Assembly (NCBI RefSeq): GCF_000365425.1 | Contig: NZ_AQOV01000001.1 | Location: 1,302,001-1,366,000 of the forward strand | From: Methylomonas sp. MK1 | GTDB taxonomy: Bacteria; Pseudomonadota; Gammaproteobacteria; Methylococcales; Methylomonadaceae | Direction: 5' to 3' | Length of the DNA: 64,000 bases | Shown: positions 52,376 through 60,840 of the stretch, piece after piece | Numbering within the stretch: the stretch's first letter is position 1 | Layout: every line of letters starts with the position of its first letter | Translations under genes and position numbers: made by a program | The notes under the pieces: model-generated | What the model was told of the DNA's origin: nothing | Seen by the model: only the letters and a program-made list of their open reading frames with translations | The model's database searches: none

Positions 52376-54269
52376 TGCCGCCAGCCTCGCCGCGATTGTC
52401 TTCCGCAACCGAATTGTCGTCCGATAAGTTGTCCAGCAAGGGCTGTTTCTGCTCCGGCATCAACAGCACGCCGTCCTGGTTAAACTCTTGTTGCTTGTCG
52501 CGGATGTAATTGTATTTGTCGTGGGTTAAGCCGCTGGACTTACCCGCATCCCTGATGATTTGCGGGCGCAAAAACACCATCAGATTCTTTTTGGTGATAA
52601 TCGTCGAATTGGTTTGGAACAAGTAGCCCAGATAAGGAATATCCCCCAACAGCGGCACCTTATCCACCGTTTCGGTGATGTCGTCTTGGATCAAGCCGCC
52701 CAATACCAACACCTTGCCGTCATCGACCAATACGCTGGTTTCGATTTTGCGTTTATTGGTCTGCAAATCCGCACCGGTAGTACCTTGGACAACGCTCGAA
52801 ACCTCTTGCGCGACTTTTAATTTGACCGCATTGCCTTCGCTGATCTGCGGCAAAACTTTGAGTTTAATACCGATGTCTTCGCGTTGGATGGTTTGAAATG
52901 GGGTACTCAGGCTGCCGCCGACGGAAGGTGTGTATTGGCCGGTGGTTAACGGGATGTTGCGACCGACTATCATGTTGGCTTCTTCGTTGTCCATCGTCAC
53001 CAGCGACGGCGTGGATAACACGTTGACGTCGGTATCATTGGCAAACGCGGTCAACAAGGCTTTTAACTCGCTGCCTGCCAAATAACCGATACTCAAGCCC
53101 TTACCGACGGAGGAAATAAATTGCGATAGATCGAGCGAGTTGCCCTCCCCTTTTCTGCTGGCCGCAAATACGCTGCCGTCTTCCTTGGTTTGCCATTCGA
53201 CGCCAATATTCTGCGATTTGTCGTAGCTGACTTCGGCAATAATCGCTTCGATATGCACTTGGGCGCGGCGCACATCCAATTGTCTGACCACCGATTTCAA
53301 GGTCGCCATCAAATCGTGCGGCGCCGTGATAATCAAGGCGTTGGCCGCCTCGTCCGCCCGAATATCAAAGTCCTTGCTGGTGGAAGCTTTGGTTTTGGCC
53401 TGGTCAGCTTTTTCGTCCTTCAAAGACCCCACCCCGGTCAGAGTTTCCACCAATTCCTTGGCCACCGCATAACGCATATAAATCACTTCGGTATTGCCGG
53501 CTTTTTCCATCGGCGTATCCAGATTGGCGATCAAGGCGCGCATCTGCAAACGCATCTCCGGATCGCCACCCAGGATAATGGAATTGGAGCGTTCGTCGGC
53601 CACCATCGGCGGTGCGACCGGCGTGGTTTTGCCGGCACTGTTACTGGTTATTAGCGTGTTCAGCGGCAGAATCAAATCCGCGGCATTGGCGTGTCGCAAA
53701 TTGATGATTTCAATGTTTTGCAAATCGCTTTTATCGATTTGCTTGATCATCGCCGCCAAGCGTTTAACATTGGCGGCGGTATCGGACAGGATCACGGTGT
53801 TACTTTCCGGCACCGCGCCGATAAAGGCGTATTGCGGCATCAAGGGCAACAGGGTCTGCACCAGCTGCGTGGCATCGACGTGATGCACCTGTAACACCCG
53901 GGTCAGTTGCTCGTCGCCGTTCTGCGGATTGCCGCGCAATTCGCTTTCCTCGCCGTCCTGTTTGGCGCTGATATTAGGAATAATCTTAACCACATTGCCG
54001 TTCGGAATTGCGGAGTAACCATGCACCTTTAATATGGACAGAAATACATCGTAAACCTGGGCGGATTTCATCGGTGTGGAAGTCACCACCGAGATATTGC
54101 CGGTGATGCGCGGATCGATAATAAAGTTTTTACCGGTGACATCCGCAACCGTCTCGATCAGCGCGCGAATATCGACATCTTTCAGATTCAGCGAGAATTC
54201 GTCTTTTTCCGCCAGCAGCATCGGGCAGAAAATAGCCAGCAGAAAGCCGAGCAACAAGCGTGTTTTCAT
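52362..54269 (-). CDS. gspD: Type II secretion secretin GspD
   Basis: 635 residues from ATG 54269, which places a signal peptide (LLLGFLLAIFCPMLLA) directly at the N-terminus. N0 domain (FSLNLKDVDIRALIETV), N1-N3 domains, then the secretin domain (VPLLGDIPYLGYLFQTNST; KKNLMVFLRPQII) and a Gln/Asn/Asp-rich tail. It forms the outer-membrane gate for folded exoproteins. No pilotin gene is next to it. It follows gspC by 22 bp. Confidence 0.96.
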   Translation of the reverse strand: MKTRLLLGFLLAIFCPMLLAEKDEFSLNLKDVDIRALIETVADVTGKNFIIDPRITGNISVVTSTPMKSAQVYDVFLSILKVHGYSAIPNGNVVKIIPNISAKQDGEESELRGNPQNGDEQLTRVLQVHHVDATQLVQTLLPLMPQYAFIGAVPESNTVILSDTAANVKRLAAMIKQIDKSDLQNIEIINLRHANAADLILPLNTLITSNSAGKTTPVAPPMVADERSNSIILGGDPEMRLQMRALIANLDTPMEKAGNTEVIYMRYAVAKELVETLTGVGSLKDEKADQAKTKASTSKDFDIRADEAANALIITAPHDLMATLKSVVRQLDVRRAQVHIEAIIAEVSYDKSQNIGVEWQTKEDGSVFAASRKGEGNSLDLSQFISSVGKGLSIGYLAGSELKALLTAFANDTDVNVLSTPSLVTMDNEEANMIVGRNIPLTTGQYTPSVGGSLSTPFQTIQREDIGIKLKVLPQISEGNAVKLKVAQEVSSVVQGTTGADLQTNKRKIETSVLVDDGKVLVLGGLIQDDITETVDKVPLLGDIPYLGYLFQTNSTIITKKNLMVFLRPQIIRDAGKSSGLTHDKYNYIRDKQQEFNQDGVLLMPEQKQPLLDNLSDDNSVAEDNRGEAGGNGNR

Positions 54270-54291
54270 TTGCAGTTTACAAGGGAGGGGA

Positions 54292-54837
54292 TTATTCGGT
54301 GGCACTTGGTGCGCGGACGCTATCTTTTTTTAATAACAAGGATTCCTGGAGTTCGCCACGTTTTAGCAAGACCCGGTCTTGTTCAACAGCCTGCAACACC
54401 GCGCCGCCGGGCAGCTGGTCGCCCAGCCTATATTTCTTTTGCTGCCCGTCGTCGGCTTGAATGATGCCGCTGGCATTTTCCGGATTCTTGGATAAAAACA
54501 TGATGCCTAGCAGTTTCAGCTGCAATTGCGTCTCCGCAACGGCGTCGTTACTCGAGACACTCTCCGGGCTTTGCCCAAACAAATGCCAGGTGGCGATTTC
54601 CGACAAATCCAAGGGCGGATTTTGCGTGGCCGTCTCGGTAGGCACCGATGCAGCAGCCCCTGTCGAAGTCCGATCTATGTCCGCCAACGCGGTGGACAGA
54701 TTTACATACAACACCCCAAGCAAATAAACCGTAGCCAGGGCTGTGGCAAGCCATTGCAGATAGGCGCCACCCACCACTTCTCGTTCCGCTGCTTTCCAAT
54801 CGAAAGCGAATTTTGAAAAACCGGCAAATTTCATCAT
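54292..54837 (-). CDS. gspC: Type II secretion protein GspC
   Basis: 181 residues from ATG 54837 (MMKF); the longer frame to 54903 lacks a ribosome binding site. One membrane helix (LQWLATALATVYLLGVLYVN), then the homology region (WHLFGQ; LQLKLLGIMFLSKNPENASG; VLLKRGELQESLLL) that contacts GspD N0. There is no PDZ domain. First gene of the gsp operon, divergent from the zincin gene with about 150 bp between starts. Confidence 0.9.
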   Translation of the reverse strand: MMKFAGFSKFAFDWKAAEREVVGGAYLQWLATALATVYLLGVLYVNLSTALADIDRTSTGAAASVPTETATQNPPLDLSEIATWHLFGQSPESVSSNDAVAETQLQLKLLGIMFLSKNPENASGIIQADDGQQKKYRLGDQLPGGAVLQAVEQDRVLLKRGELQESLLLKKDSVRAPSATE

Positions 54838-54990
54838 GGTTGGATTATGCTGGGAAAACATGACTGTTTTATGACAATCCCAGCTTGGCACGATAGTGCC
54901 CAATCCGCGCCGGCAGCCGACTTGCCGGTAGCCCCCAAGCGCTGTTAGAGTTGACCGGAAGCCATAAACTCACCGACATCAACTAAGCAC

Positions 54991-56130
54991 ATGAATGGAC
55001 TATCAACCCTGGAACAGGCCTTTGCCGGCGCTGCGAGCCGCATCAAGGGAATCGATAAACTAGCCGGCGATTTAAATCGCTGGTATTTGCAACAGCCGGC
55101 GGAACGCAACTTCCTACATCCCTGCTTAATCGGCGGCAAACCGGCTTTGGTATGTCAAGCCGGCCTGAGCCGCGATGCCTCCGCTGCATATGCCGAGTTG
55201 GCTGAAATCGCCCGGCGCTACGGTATTTATTTAAAAGAAGACGGCCGGCAGCGCGACGATAGTTCTATCCTGCATAACCGCCGCCGTGAAGTCAGTCTGG
55301 TGCTGAGTTTTTGCATAGGCATGATGGGCTCTTCGCGCATCGTAACCGCCAACGATTTGCAGCCGGTCAATGCCGTGCATGCAGTCGCCAGCCAACTGGC
55401 CGAGCCGGTCAATACGATGCAGGCCAAGCTGTCGGTCGATCAGGACGGCGCAGCGACGATACGCTTACGCCTGCGGAAACCGCCGAGCGCCGCAGAAGTG
55501 ATGGCTGCATACAGCCAAAAGCAGGCCACGCTGAACAGCGATCCGCTGGCGAAAACGGAAATGGCCAATTTCCTCAGCGCTAGCTATCAGGCCGAGTCCA
55601 GCGATCCGGCCAATATCAGCGCAGACTTGGCAGTCATGGCCGACTATTTTTCGCATTACCCGCAAGCCGTGAATTTGCTCAGCGAACTGCGCGGCCAAAA
55701 ACTCATCCTCAAATACCGGCAAAATACCTGGCAAACTCAGGCCTTTGGCAATCAATTTGGGGTGGATAGCGTGACGATTTACTTCGACACCCGTTTGGGT
55801 GCGCAATTGCTGAACGATCCGGGCTGCGACAGCACACCCGCATGCAGCATCTCGCCCGCCGACGCCTTACTGCATGAATTGCTGCATGCCAAATTGATGC
55901 TGCTGGATAGCCAGCATTTTATTGACGGCGGCGGCATGGCCCAAACCCTGTACCCCTTCGAGCACGAACGCGAAGTGATCAATCACGAAAATCGTTTATA
56001 CCAAGATATGAACCAATTGGACGGCCGAGCCCGTCCTTTAAGGCATAGACATAGCGGCGAGTTATTGCAAGTCTCCTGCCCGGCCTGCAACCCAACAAAG
56101 CAAGTTGCGTCAAGCGACCCAAGTCTGTAA
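54991..56130 (+). CDS. Zincin-type metalloprotease-like protein (M91-like)
   Basis: 379 residues, no signal peptide or membrane segment. The only recognised motif is HELLHAK at residues 295-301, an HExxH zinc site, followed 29-33 residues on by EREVINHEN, where Glu328 or Glu333 could be the third ligand. HELxHA plus a distant Glu recalls the M91 (NleD-type) family of injected proteases. Upstream is an all-helical region and LHNRRREVSLVLSF. It lies next to and divergent from the gsp operon and 57 bp before the EF-hand protein, probably co-transcribed with it. Substrate and export route are unknown. Confidence 0.65.
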   Translation: MNGLSTLEQAFAGAASRIKGIDKLAGDLNRWYLQQPAERNFLHPCLIGGKPALVCQAGLSRDASAAYAELAEIARRYGIYLKEDGRQRDDSSILHNRRREVSLVLSFCIGMMGSSRIVTANDLQPVNAVHAVASQLAEPVNTMQAKLSVDQDGAATIRLRLRKPPSAAEVMAAYSQKQATLNSDPLAKTEMANFLSASYQAESSDPANISADLAVMADYFSHYPQAVNLLSELRGQKLILKYRQNTWQTQAFGNQFGVDSVTIYFDTRLGAQLLNDPGCDSTPACSISPADALLHELLHAKLMLLDSQHFIDGGGMAQTLYPFEHEREVINHENRLYQDMNQLDGRARPLRHRHSGELLQVSCPACNPTKQVASSDPSL

Positions 56131-56187
56131 AACTAGCGAAATTTCGTGATAGACATAACAAAAACTACTCAACTCAGGAGACACACA

Positions 56188-58443
56188 ATGACGCCCATAT
56201 CCAGCCGTAATGTTGCCGAAAAATGGCGGTTTGCCAGACTCGGCGGTTTCGATCAGGTTGAATTGAAACGCGGTAGCGATTTAATCGGACTGCCGGAACT
56301 GGATCAGAAATTATGGGCGGCACTGAGTTGCCCGACGCACGGATTGTTCTTCGACAACCAAACATTGGTGCTGCTGGATACCGATAACGATGGCCGCATC
56401 CGAGCCAATGAGGTAATCGAGGCGGTGCGTTGGGTAAGTAAGGTACTGAAAAACCCGGCCGATTTGATCCAACAGAAGACCACCCTACCGCTGGCGGCGA
56501 TAAACGATCAAGATGAAGAAGGTCAACAGCTACTGGCCTCCGCCGTCGAGATCTTAAAAAATCTGGGCAAGGCGGATGCGACCGAAATCACCACCGACGA
56601 TCTGGCCGACATGACCAAGGTCTTCGCCAACACTCAATTTAACGGTGACGGTATTATCCCGGTTAAAGCCGCCGGCGACGAAGCCGGCCAGCAAGCCATC
56701 ACCGACATCATCGCCTGCTTGGGCGAGGTTGAGGATCGCTGCGGCGAGCCGGGTATTAATCTGGAAAAAATCGAGCAGTTTTTTAAAGATGCCGGCGCAT
56801 ACTTCGATTGGTGGCAACAGAGCGATGCCGAAGCCGTGCGGATTCGCAATCAAATCGCCGACACTGAAGCGGCGGCGGCTTTATTGGCCCAAATAAAACC
56901 GAAAATCGACGACTTTTTTACCCGCTGCCAATTGGCGGAATTCGACACCGGCGCGACCGAGTTGTTGAACCCCGCCGACAGCCGCTACGAGCAACTGGCC
57001 GGCATAGACTTGTCGGCAAGCAACGAAGAACTGGCTAAATTGCCGCTGGCCGCTATCGCCGCCGGCGCTAACTTGCCGTTAAATGCCGGCTTGAATCCGG
57101 CCTGGCGAGCTGCGATAGAACAGTTAAAAACCCTGGTGCTGACACCGCTGCTGGGCGCTTTGGACAGCTTGTCCGACGCACAATGGCAAAGCGTGATCGG
57201 TCAGTTTGCTGATTACCAGGCCTGGTTGCAGAAAAAGCCCGCCAATGCCGTCGAAAGCTTGGGGCTGGAGCGCATCAAAACCCTGTTGCAAAGCGATGCA
57301 CAAGCCAAACTGACCGGCTTGATCGAACAGGATCTGGCCTTGGAACCGCAAGCCACCGCCATCGACTCGGTCGTGCGCTTGCTGCATTACTACCGCGATC
57401 TTTACACCTTATTAAATAACTTCGTGTCGTTTCGCGATTTTTACAGTGCCGAACCGCACGCTATTTTCCAGGCCGGTACCTTGTATCTGGACGGCAGAAG
57501 TTGTCAATTGTGCGTGAAAGTGGATGACGTGGACAGCCACAGCAAACTGGCCGAACTGAGCAAAATCTTTCTGGCCTACTGCGTATGCCGTCGGCAAGGC
57601 AGTAACGAAACGCTGACTATCGCCGCAGCGGTTACCGGCGGCGACAGCGACAATTTGCGCGTCGGCCGCAACGGCGTGTTTTACGACCGCAACGGCCTGG
57701 ATTGGGACGCGACCATCGTCAAAATTATCGAAAATCCGATCAGTATCAAAGAAGCATTCTGGTCGCCGTACAAACGCGTCGCCCGGATGATTAACGAACA
57801 ACTGGAAAAAAGCGCAGCGGCGCGCGACAAAGCGGCTAACGCCAATGCTTTTAAAGGCATTTCCGAAGCCGGCGCCAATGTCGGACAAGGCAAGGAGCCG
57901 CCGGCACCCTTCGATGTCGGTAAATTTGCCGGTATTTTCGCTGCCATCGGTTTGGCAATTGGCGCGATCGGTACCGCACTGGCAGCCGTTATGAGCAGCT
58001 TCATGGGCTTAGTTTGGTGGCAAATGCCGCTGGCCATCGTCGGTGTGATGCTGGCGATTTCCGGCCCGTCCATGTTCATCGCTTACTTGAAACTGCGCCA
58101 ACGCAATCTGGCACCAGTCCTGGATGCCTGCGGCTGGGCGGTAAACGCCAAGGCCTTTATCAACATCCCGTTCGGCCGCTTGTTGACCGGCGTCGCCAAA
58201 TTACCGAAAGACGCGGAAATGCAAATGGTCGATCCGTTCGGCGAAAAGCAAAGCCATTGGCAAAGCTACGTGTTTTTGCTGATCCTGCTGGCCGGCGCCG
58301 CCTACGCCTGGCATAAAGGCTATATCGGACCTAAGCCAGAACCGGAAAAAGCAGCCCAGGTTGAGGAAAAAGCGGCGCCAGCTAAAGTTGATGCGCCTGC
58401 TCCGGCAGCGACTCCAGCCAAGCCTGCGGAACCGGCTAAGTAA
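56188..58443 (+). CDS. Large EF-hand membrane protein of unknown function
   Basis: 751 residues from ATG 56188, preceded by AGGAGA; an upstream start at 56146 lacks it. A textbook EF-hand loop DTDNDGRIRANE (Asp64, 66, 68, Glu75) lies near the N-terminus, and a second, degenerate NGDGII loop lies near 166. The central part is helical and Asp/Ala-rich. Two or three C-terminal membrane helices (FAGIFAAIGLAIGAIGTALA, AIVGVMLAISGPSMFIAYLK, SYVFLLILLAGAAYAW) precede a Lys/Pro/Ala-rich tail. It has no family name I can give. It sits 57 bp after the zincin gene, and both probably form one operon. Confidence 0.75.
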   Translation: MTPISSRNVAEKWRFARLGGFDQVELKRGSDLIGLPELDQKLWAALSCPTHGLFFDNQTLVLLDTDNDGRIRANEVIEAVRWVSKVLKNPADLIQQKTTLPLAAINDQDEEGQQLLASAVEILKNLGKADATEITTDDLADMTKVFANTQFNGDGIIPVKAAGDEAGQQAITDIIACLGEVEDRCGEPGINLEKIEQFFKDAGAYFDWWQQSDAEAVRIRNQIADTEAAAALLAQIKPKIDDFFTRCQLAEFDTGATELLNPADSRYEQLAGIDLSASNEELAKLPLAAIAAGANLPLNAGLNPAWRAAIEQLKTLVLTPLLGALDSLSDAQWQSVIGQFADYQAWLQKKPANAVESLGLERIKTLLQSDAQAKLTGLIEQDLALEPQATAIDSVVRLLHYYRDLYTLLNNFVSFRDFYSAEPHAIFQAGTLYLDGRSCQLCVKVDDVDSHSKLAELSKIFLAYCVCRRQGSNETLTIAAAVTGGDSDNLRVGRNGVFYDRNGLDWDATIVKIIENPISIKEAFWSPYKRVARMINEQLEKSAAARDKAANANAFKGISEAGANVGQGKEPPAPFDVGKFAGIFAAIGLAIGAIGTALAAVMSSFMGLVWWQMPLAIVGVMLAISGPSMFIAYLKLRQRNLAPVLDACGWAVNAKAFINIPFGRLLTGVAKLPKDAEMQMVDPFGEKQSHWQSYVFLLILLAGAAYAWHKGYIGPKPEPEKAAQVEEKAAPAKVDAPAPAATPAKPAEPAK

Positions 58444-58727
58444 GTCTTTCGTTGCATACGACCGGAGCGGTGGCGCTTATCAGCTGTTGCTTCGGCCCTA
58501 TCTAGTGCTGGAAATGTAGGGCGTCAATAGGCGTAGCCGTATTGCGCCGCATATTGGCCTTAAATCATTCGGCGCATTACGCTTACGCTAATGCGCACTA
58601 CACGGGCTTTTAATCATTTGTTGGGCCGTCATGAAAACTCCGCTAATCCTATTTTGTTTGAACTTTGCTCTGTATAGCGCGAATGCGCCCTGTTTAAATT
58701 AGGCGAAATTGAAGGAAAAACACATAC
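58444..58727. repeat. Dispersed repeat stretch upstream of DUF4365 gene
   Basis: Contains GTAGGGCGTCAATAGGCGTA and related GGCGCATTACGCTTACGCTAATGC blocks, which look like degenerate copies of a common intergenic repeat. No gene or promoter is clear; an AT-rich part (58620-58727) precedes the next start. Confidence 0.45.
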
Positions 58728-59465
58728 GTGACAAACGCATTTCCTAAGCGATTAACCACAGATAAAATATCAGAAATTGGAGTTAACCTCGTTTCAACGA
58801 TTATCAACGACATCTATGGTTGGGTATTTAGAAAAACCCATCTGGAACACGATTATGGTGTTGACGCATATATAGATTTTGTTACAGATGATGGATTTGT
58901 TACCGGAAAATTTATTGCCGCTCAGATTAAAACAGGGCAAAGTTATTTATCGAAGAATGGTAATACACATTGGTATGTAGACTCCAAAGAGCATCTAAAC
59001 TATTTTTTAAACTTACCAGTTCCAATTTTATTGATTGTATGTGACCCTGATAAAAAAGAGTGCTTTTGGGCACGTCTCGACAAAGATCATATTGATTTTC
59101 GCGAGAAGAATTGGAGACACCCTATACCAAAGAATCAAAGGCTTTCAAGCACGTATAAAGATAGCATAATTAAAATATTTGGAAAAATAGAGGATCATAT
59201 TTCTGATTTTGAGAGAGATAATGAGTTAATGGAGATGACATCGAATGATTCTTTTATCCAATACTGCATTCCAAAATATGATATTGAAAAACGCAATATA
59301 AGAAACCTTAGAGACTTTATAAGTCGAATAACCAGAAATGAAAAATTGACTTTAGCTGTGCAAGGCAGATTATATATTTGCACCTATGGATATGAGGATG
59401 ATATTAGAGAAGTGCATCAAATAAAAGAAGTAAGACGCTGGGTAAAAAAGCGAGAAAGAATATAA
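58728..59465 (+). CDS. DUF4365 protein, N-terminal part (frame breaks at 59444)
   Basis: 245 residues, start GTG at 58728. The DUF4365 domain shows the nuclease-like core: EHDYGVDAYIDF followed by GKFIAAQIKTGQSY, matching the D-x(n)-QxK pattern of PD-(D/E)XK-type enzymes. The function is unknown; family members occur with defence and mobile genes. The frame stops at 59465, but the next 100 codons continue in the -1 frame (59447-59770), so the protein is split. AT-rich compared with neighbours, suggesting transfer. Confidence 0.72.
   Translation: MTNAFPKRLTTDKISEIGVNLVSTIINDIYGWVFRKTHLEHDYGVDAYIDFVTDDGFVTGKFIAAQIKTGQSYLSKNGNTHWYVDSKEHLNYFLNLPVPILLIVCDPDKKECFWARLDKDHIDFREKNWRHPIPKNQRLSSTYKDSIIKIFGKIEDHISDFERDNELMEMTSNDSFIQYCIPKYDIEKRNIRNLRDFISRITRNEKLTLAVQGRLYICTYGYEDDIREVHQIKEVRRWVKKRERI
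59444..59450 (+). other. A AAA AAG slippery heptamer at the frame break
   Basis: In the zero frame the codons are GTA|AAA|AAG, so the seven bases A AAA AAG fit the -1 frameshift slippery pattern X XXY YYZ, identical to the E. coli dnaX site. A -1 shift here joins the DUF4365 frame to the downstream frame with no stop. A plain one-base A deletion would give the same picture. Confidence 0.6.
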
Positions 59466-59770
59466 ATGAGTGGTATCTTTGCACAATCGATGAGCCACGA
59501 ATCTCTACTCTTCTGTGGATAGCTGCTTGCGCAGCCGAGGTTAAAGGTGATCCAACTGTGTGGCCAAACGGCAGAGTCGGATATTTGATTGAAAATGGCC
59601 CAGAAGAAATACTTGAATTTTTAGAAGAATGTTATGTTGGACTGAATGAAGCCACTGAAAAATGGGGTTGGACTAAGAAGTTTAACTATGAAATATCAAG
59701 ACAATTGAGTCAAATATTCTTTCCAGATTTTAAATATCCAGATTTCAATAGCCCGGATATAGAGCAATAA
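59447..59770 (+). pseudogene. C-terminal continuation of the DUF4365 protein in -1 frame
   Basis: Continues the upstream frame as KARKNINEWYLCTIDEPRIS, then VWPNGRVGYLIENGPEEI, FLEECYVGLNEATEKWGW and FFPDFKYPDFNSPDIEQ. It lacks its own start and ribosome binding site, so it is most likely the C-terminus of one ~348-residue protein. Type pseudogene is used because the frame is broken unless shifting occurs. Confidence 0.6.
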
Positions 59771-59817
59771 CTATAGCGTGATGCACTGTATGATAAACCC
59801 AAGAGGCAAAACTATTT

Positions 59818-59935
59818 TCAAAGTGCCCACGCGCCGACGTGAGTCACGTAGGGTGGGCTCGGTTTTTGTGCCCACACGGAATTAAAGCAATCGCGCGAAA
59901 TGGTGGGCAGAAAAGCGTTGCCCACCGTACATTTG
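59818..59935. repeat. Dispersed repeat with GTAGGGTGGGC / GCCCACC blocks
   Basis: Within the 244-bp gap between the DUF4365 continuation and ppk2: CACGTAGGGTGGGCTCGG and TGGTGGGCAGAAAAGCGTTG-CCCACCGTACA. This arrangement is a common intergenic repeat in proteobacteria. No gene seen. Confidence 0.5.
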
Positions 59936-60014
59936 AATATGGCTTGATCAACTGTCTGTTCAGACTGGTACATATGGGTATTTACCCCACACCCAACTCC
60001 TTTCCTGCCAATCC

Positions 60015-60797
60015 TCACGGCGCGATCATTCCATTGTGCAAATAGCTTTCTTCGTAATTAAATACTATATTCGCATCCGGCAAGACCAGCGTTTCGTCCT
60101 TGCCCTTGTAATCCAAACGAAACAATAAATCTTTGATGATATTGATCCGCGCGGATTGTTTATCGTCGGATCTAACGACCGTCCAGGGTGCGGATAAATG
60201 GTGGGTTCTGGCAAACATGATGTTGCGGGCTTCGCTGTATTGCTGCCAGTGTTTTTGAGCTTCCTTGTCGATGGGGCTGATTTTCCATTGTTTCAACGGG
60301 TCTTTTTGCCGCTGCTTTAAGCGCTCTTTTTGTTCGGCTTTGCTGATGTCCAGATAGTATTTCAGCAACTTGATGCCGGAGCGCACCAGCAGCTGTTCGT
60401 AGTGAGCGACGGTTTCGATGAACTCGTGATATTCGTCATCGTTGCAAAAACCCATCACCCGCTCCACGCCCGCGCGGTTATACCAACTGCGGTTAAACAG
60501 CACCATTTCCTGGGCAGCCGGCAAATGGTGGGTATAGCGCTGAAAATACCAGGTACTGAGGTCGCGGTCGGACGGTTTGCCCAGCGCCACCACCCGGATT
60601 TCCCTCGGGCTGAGATGTTGAATGATGCGCTTGATGGTACCGTCTTTGCCGCCGGCATCGCGGCCTTCCAGGATAATCAGGATTTTGTCGCCATGCTTGA
60701 TGATGTGATTCTGCAATTTGACCAGTTCCACCTGCAGTTGCTGTAAAGTGTCTTTATAAACTTGCTTATCGGCTTTTGGTGGGTGTTTTTTGCTCAT
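60015..60797 (-). CDS. ppk2: Polyphosphate kinase 2
   Basis: 260 residues from ATG 60797, preceded by an AGG-type site (GGCAGGTAAATATG); an upstream ATG at 60860 overlaps the response-regulator stop. PPK2 transfers phosphate between polyphosphate and nucleotides. P-loop EGRDAGGKDGTIKRI, the lid-type SPREIRVVALGKPSDRDL and WYFQRYTHHLPAAQEMVLFN match the family, and NRSWYNRAGVERVMGF is diagnostic. Its position after a two-component pair suggests shared expression, but with no proven link. Confidence 0.95.
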   Translation of the reverse strand: MSKKHPPKADKQVYKDTLQQLQVELVKLQNHIIKHGDKILIILEGRDAGGKDGTIKRIIQHLSPREIRVVALGKPSDRDLSTWYFQRYTHHLPAAQEMVLFNRSWYNRAGVERVMGFCNDDEYHEFIETVAHYEQLLVRSGIKLLKYYLDISKAEQKERLKQRQKDPLKQWKISPIDKEAQKHWQQYSEARNIMFARTHHLSAPWTVVRSDDKQSARINIIKDLLFRLDYKGKDETLVLPDANIVFNYEESYLHNGMIAP

Positions 60798-60840
60798 ATT
60801 TACCTGCCTATCTAAAATGGTTTCCGCCTGTCCGGCCAAT

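Noticed and set aside
58612..58625. TTTGTTGGGCC resembling an integron attC end (GTTRRRY)
   Set aside because: No matching inverse core or paired attC stem is visible on the other side of the DUF4365 gene, and repeat sequence fills the surrounding bases.
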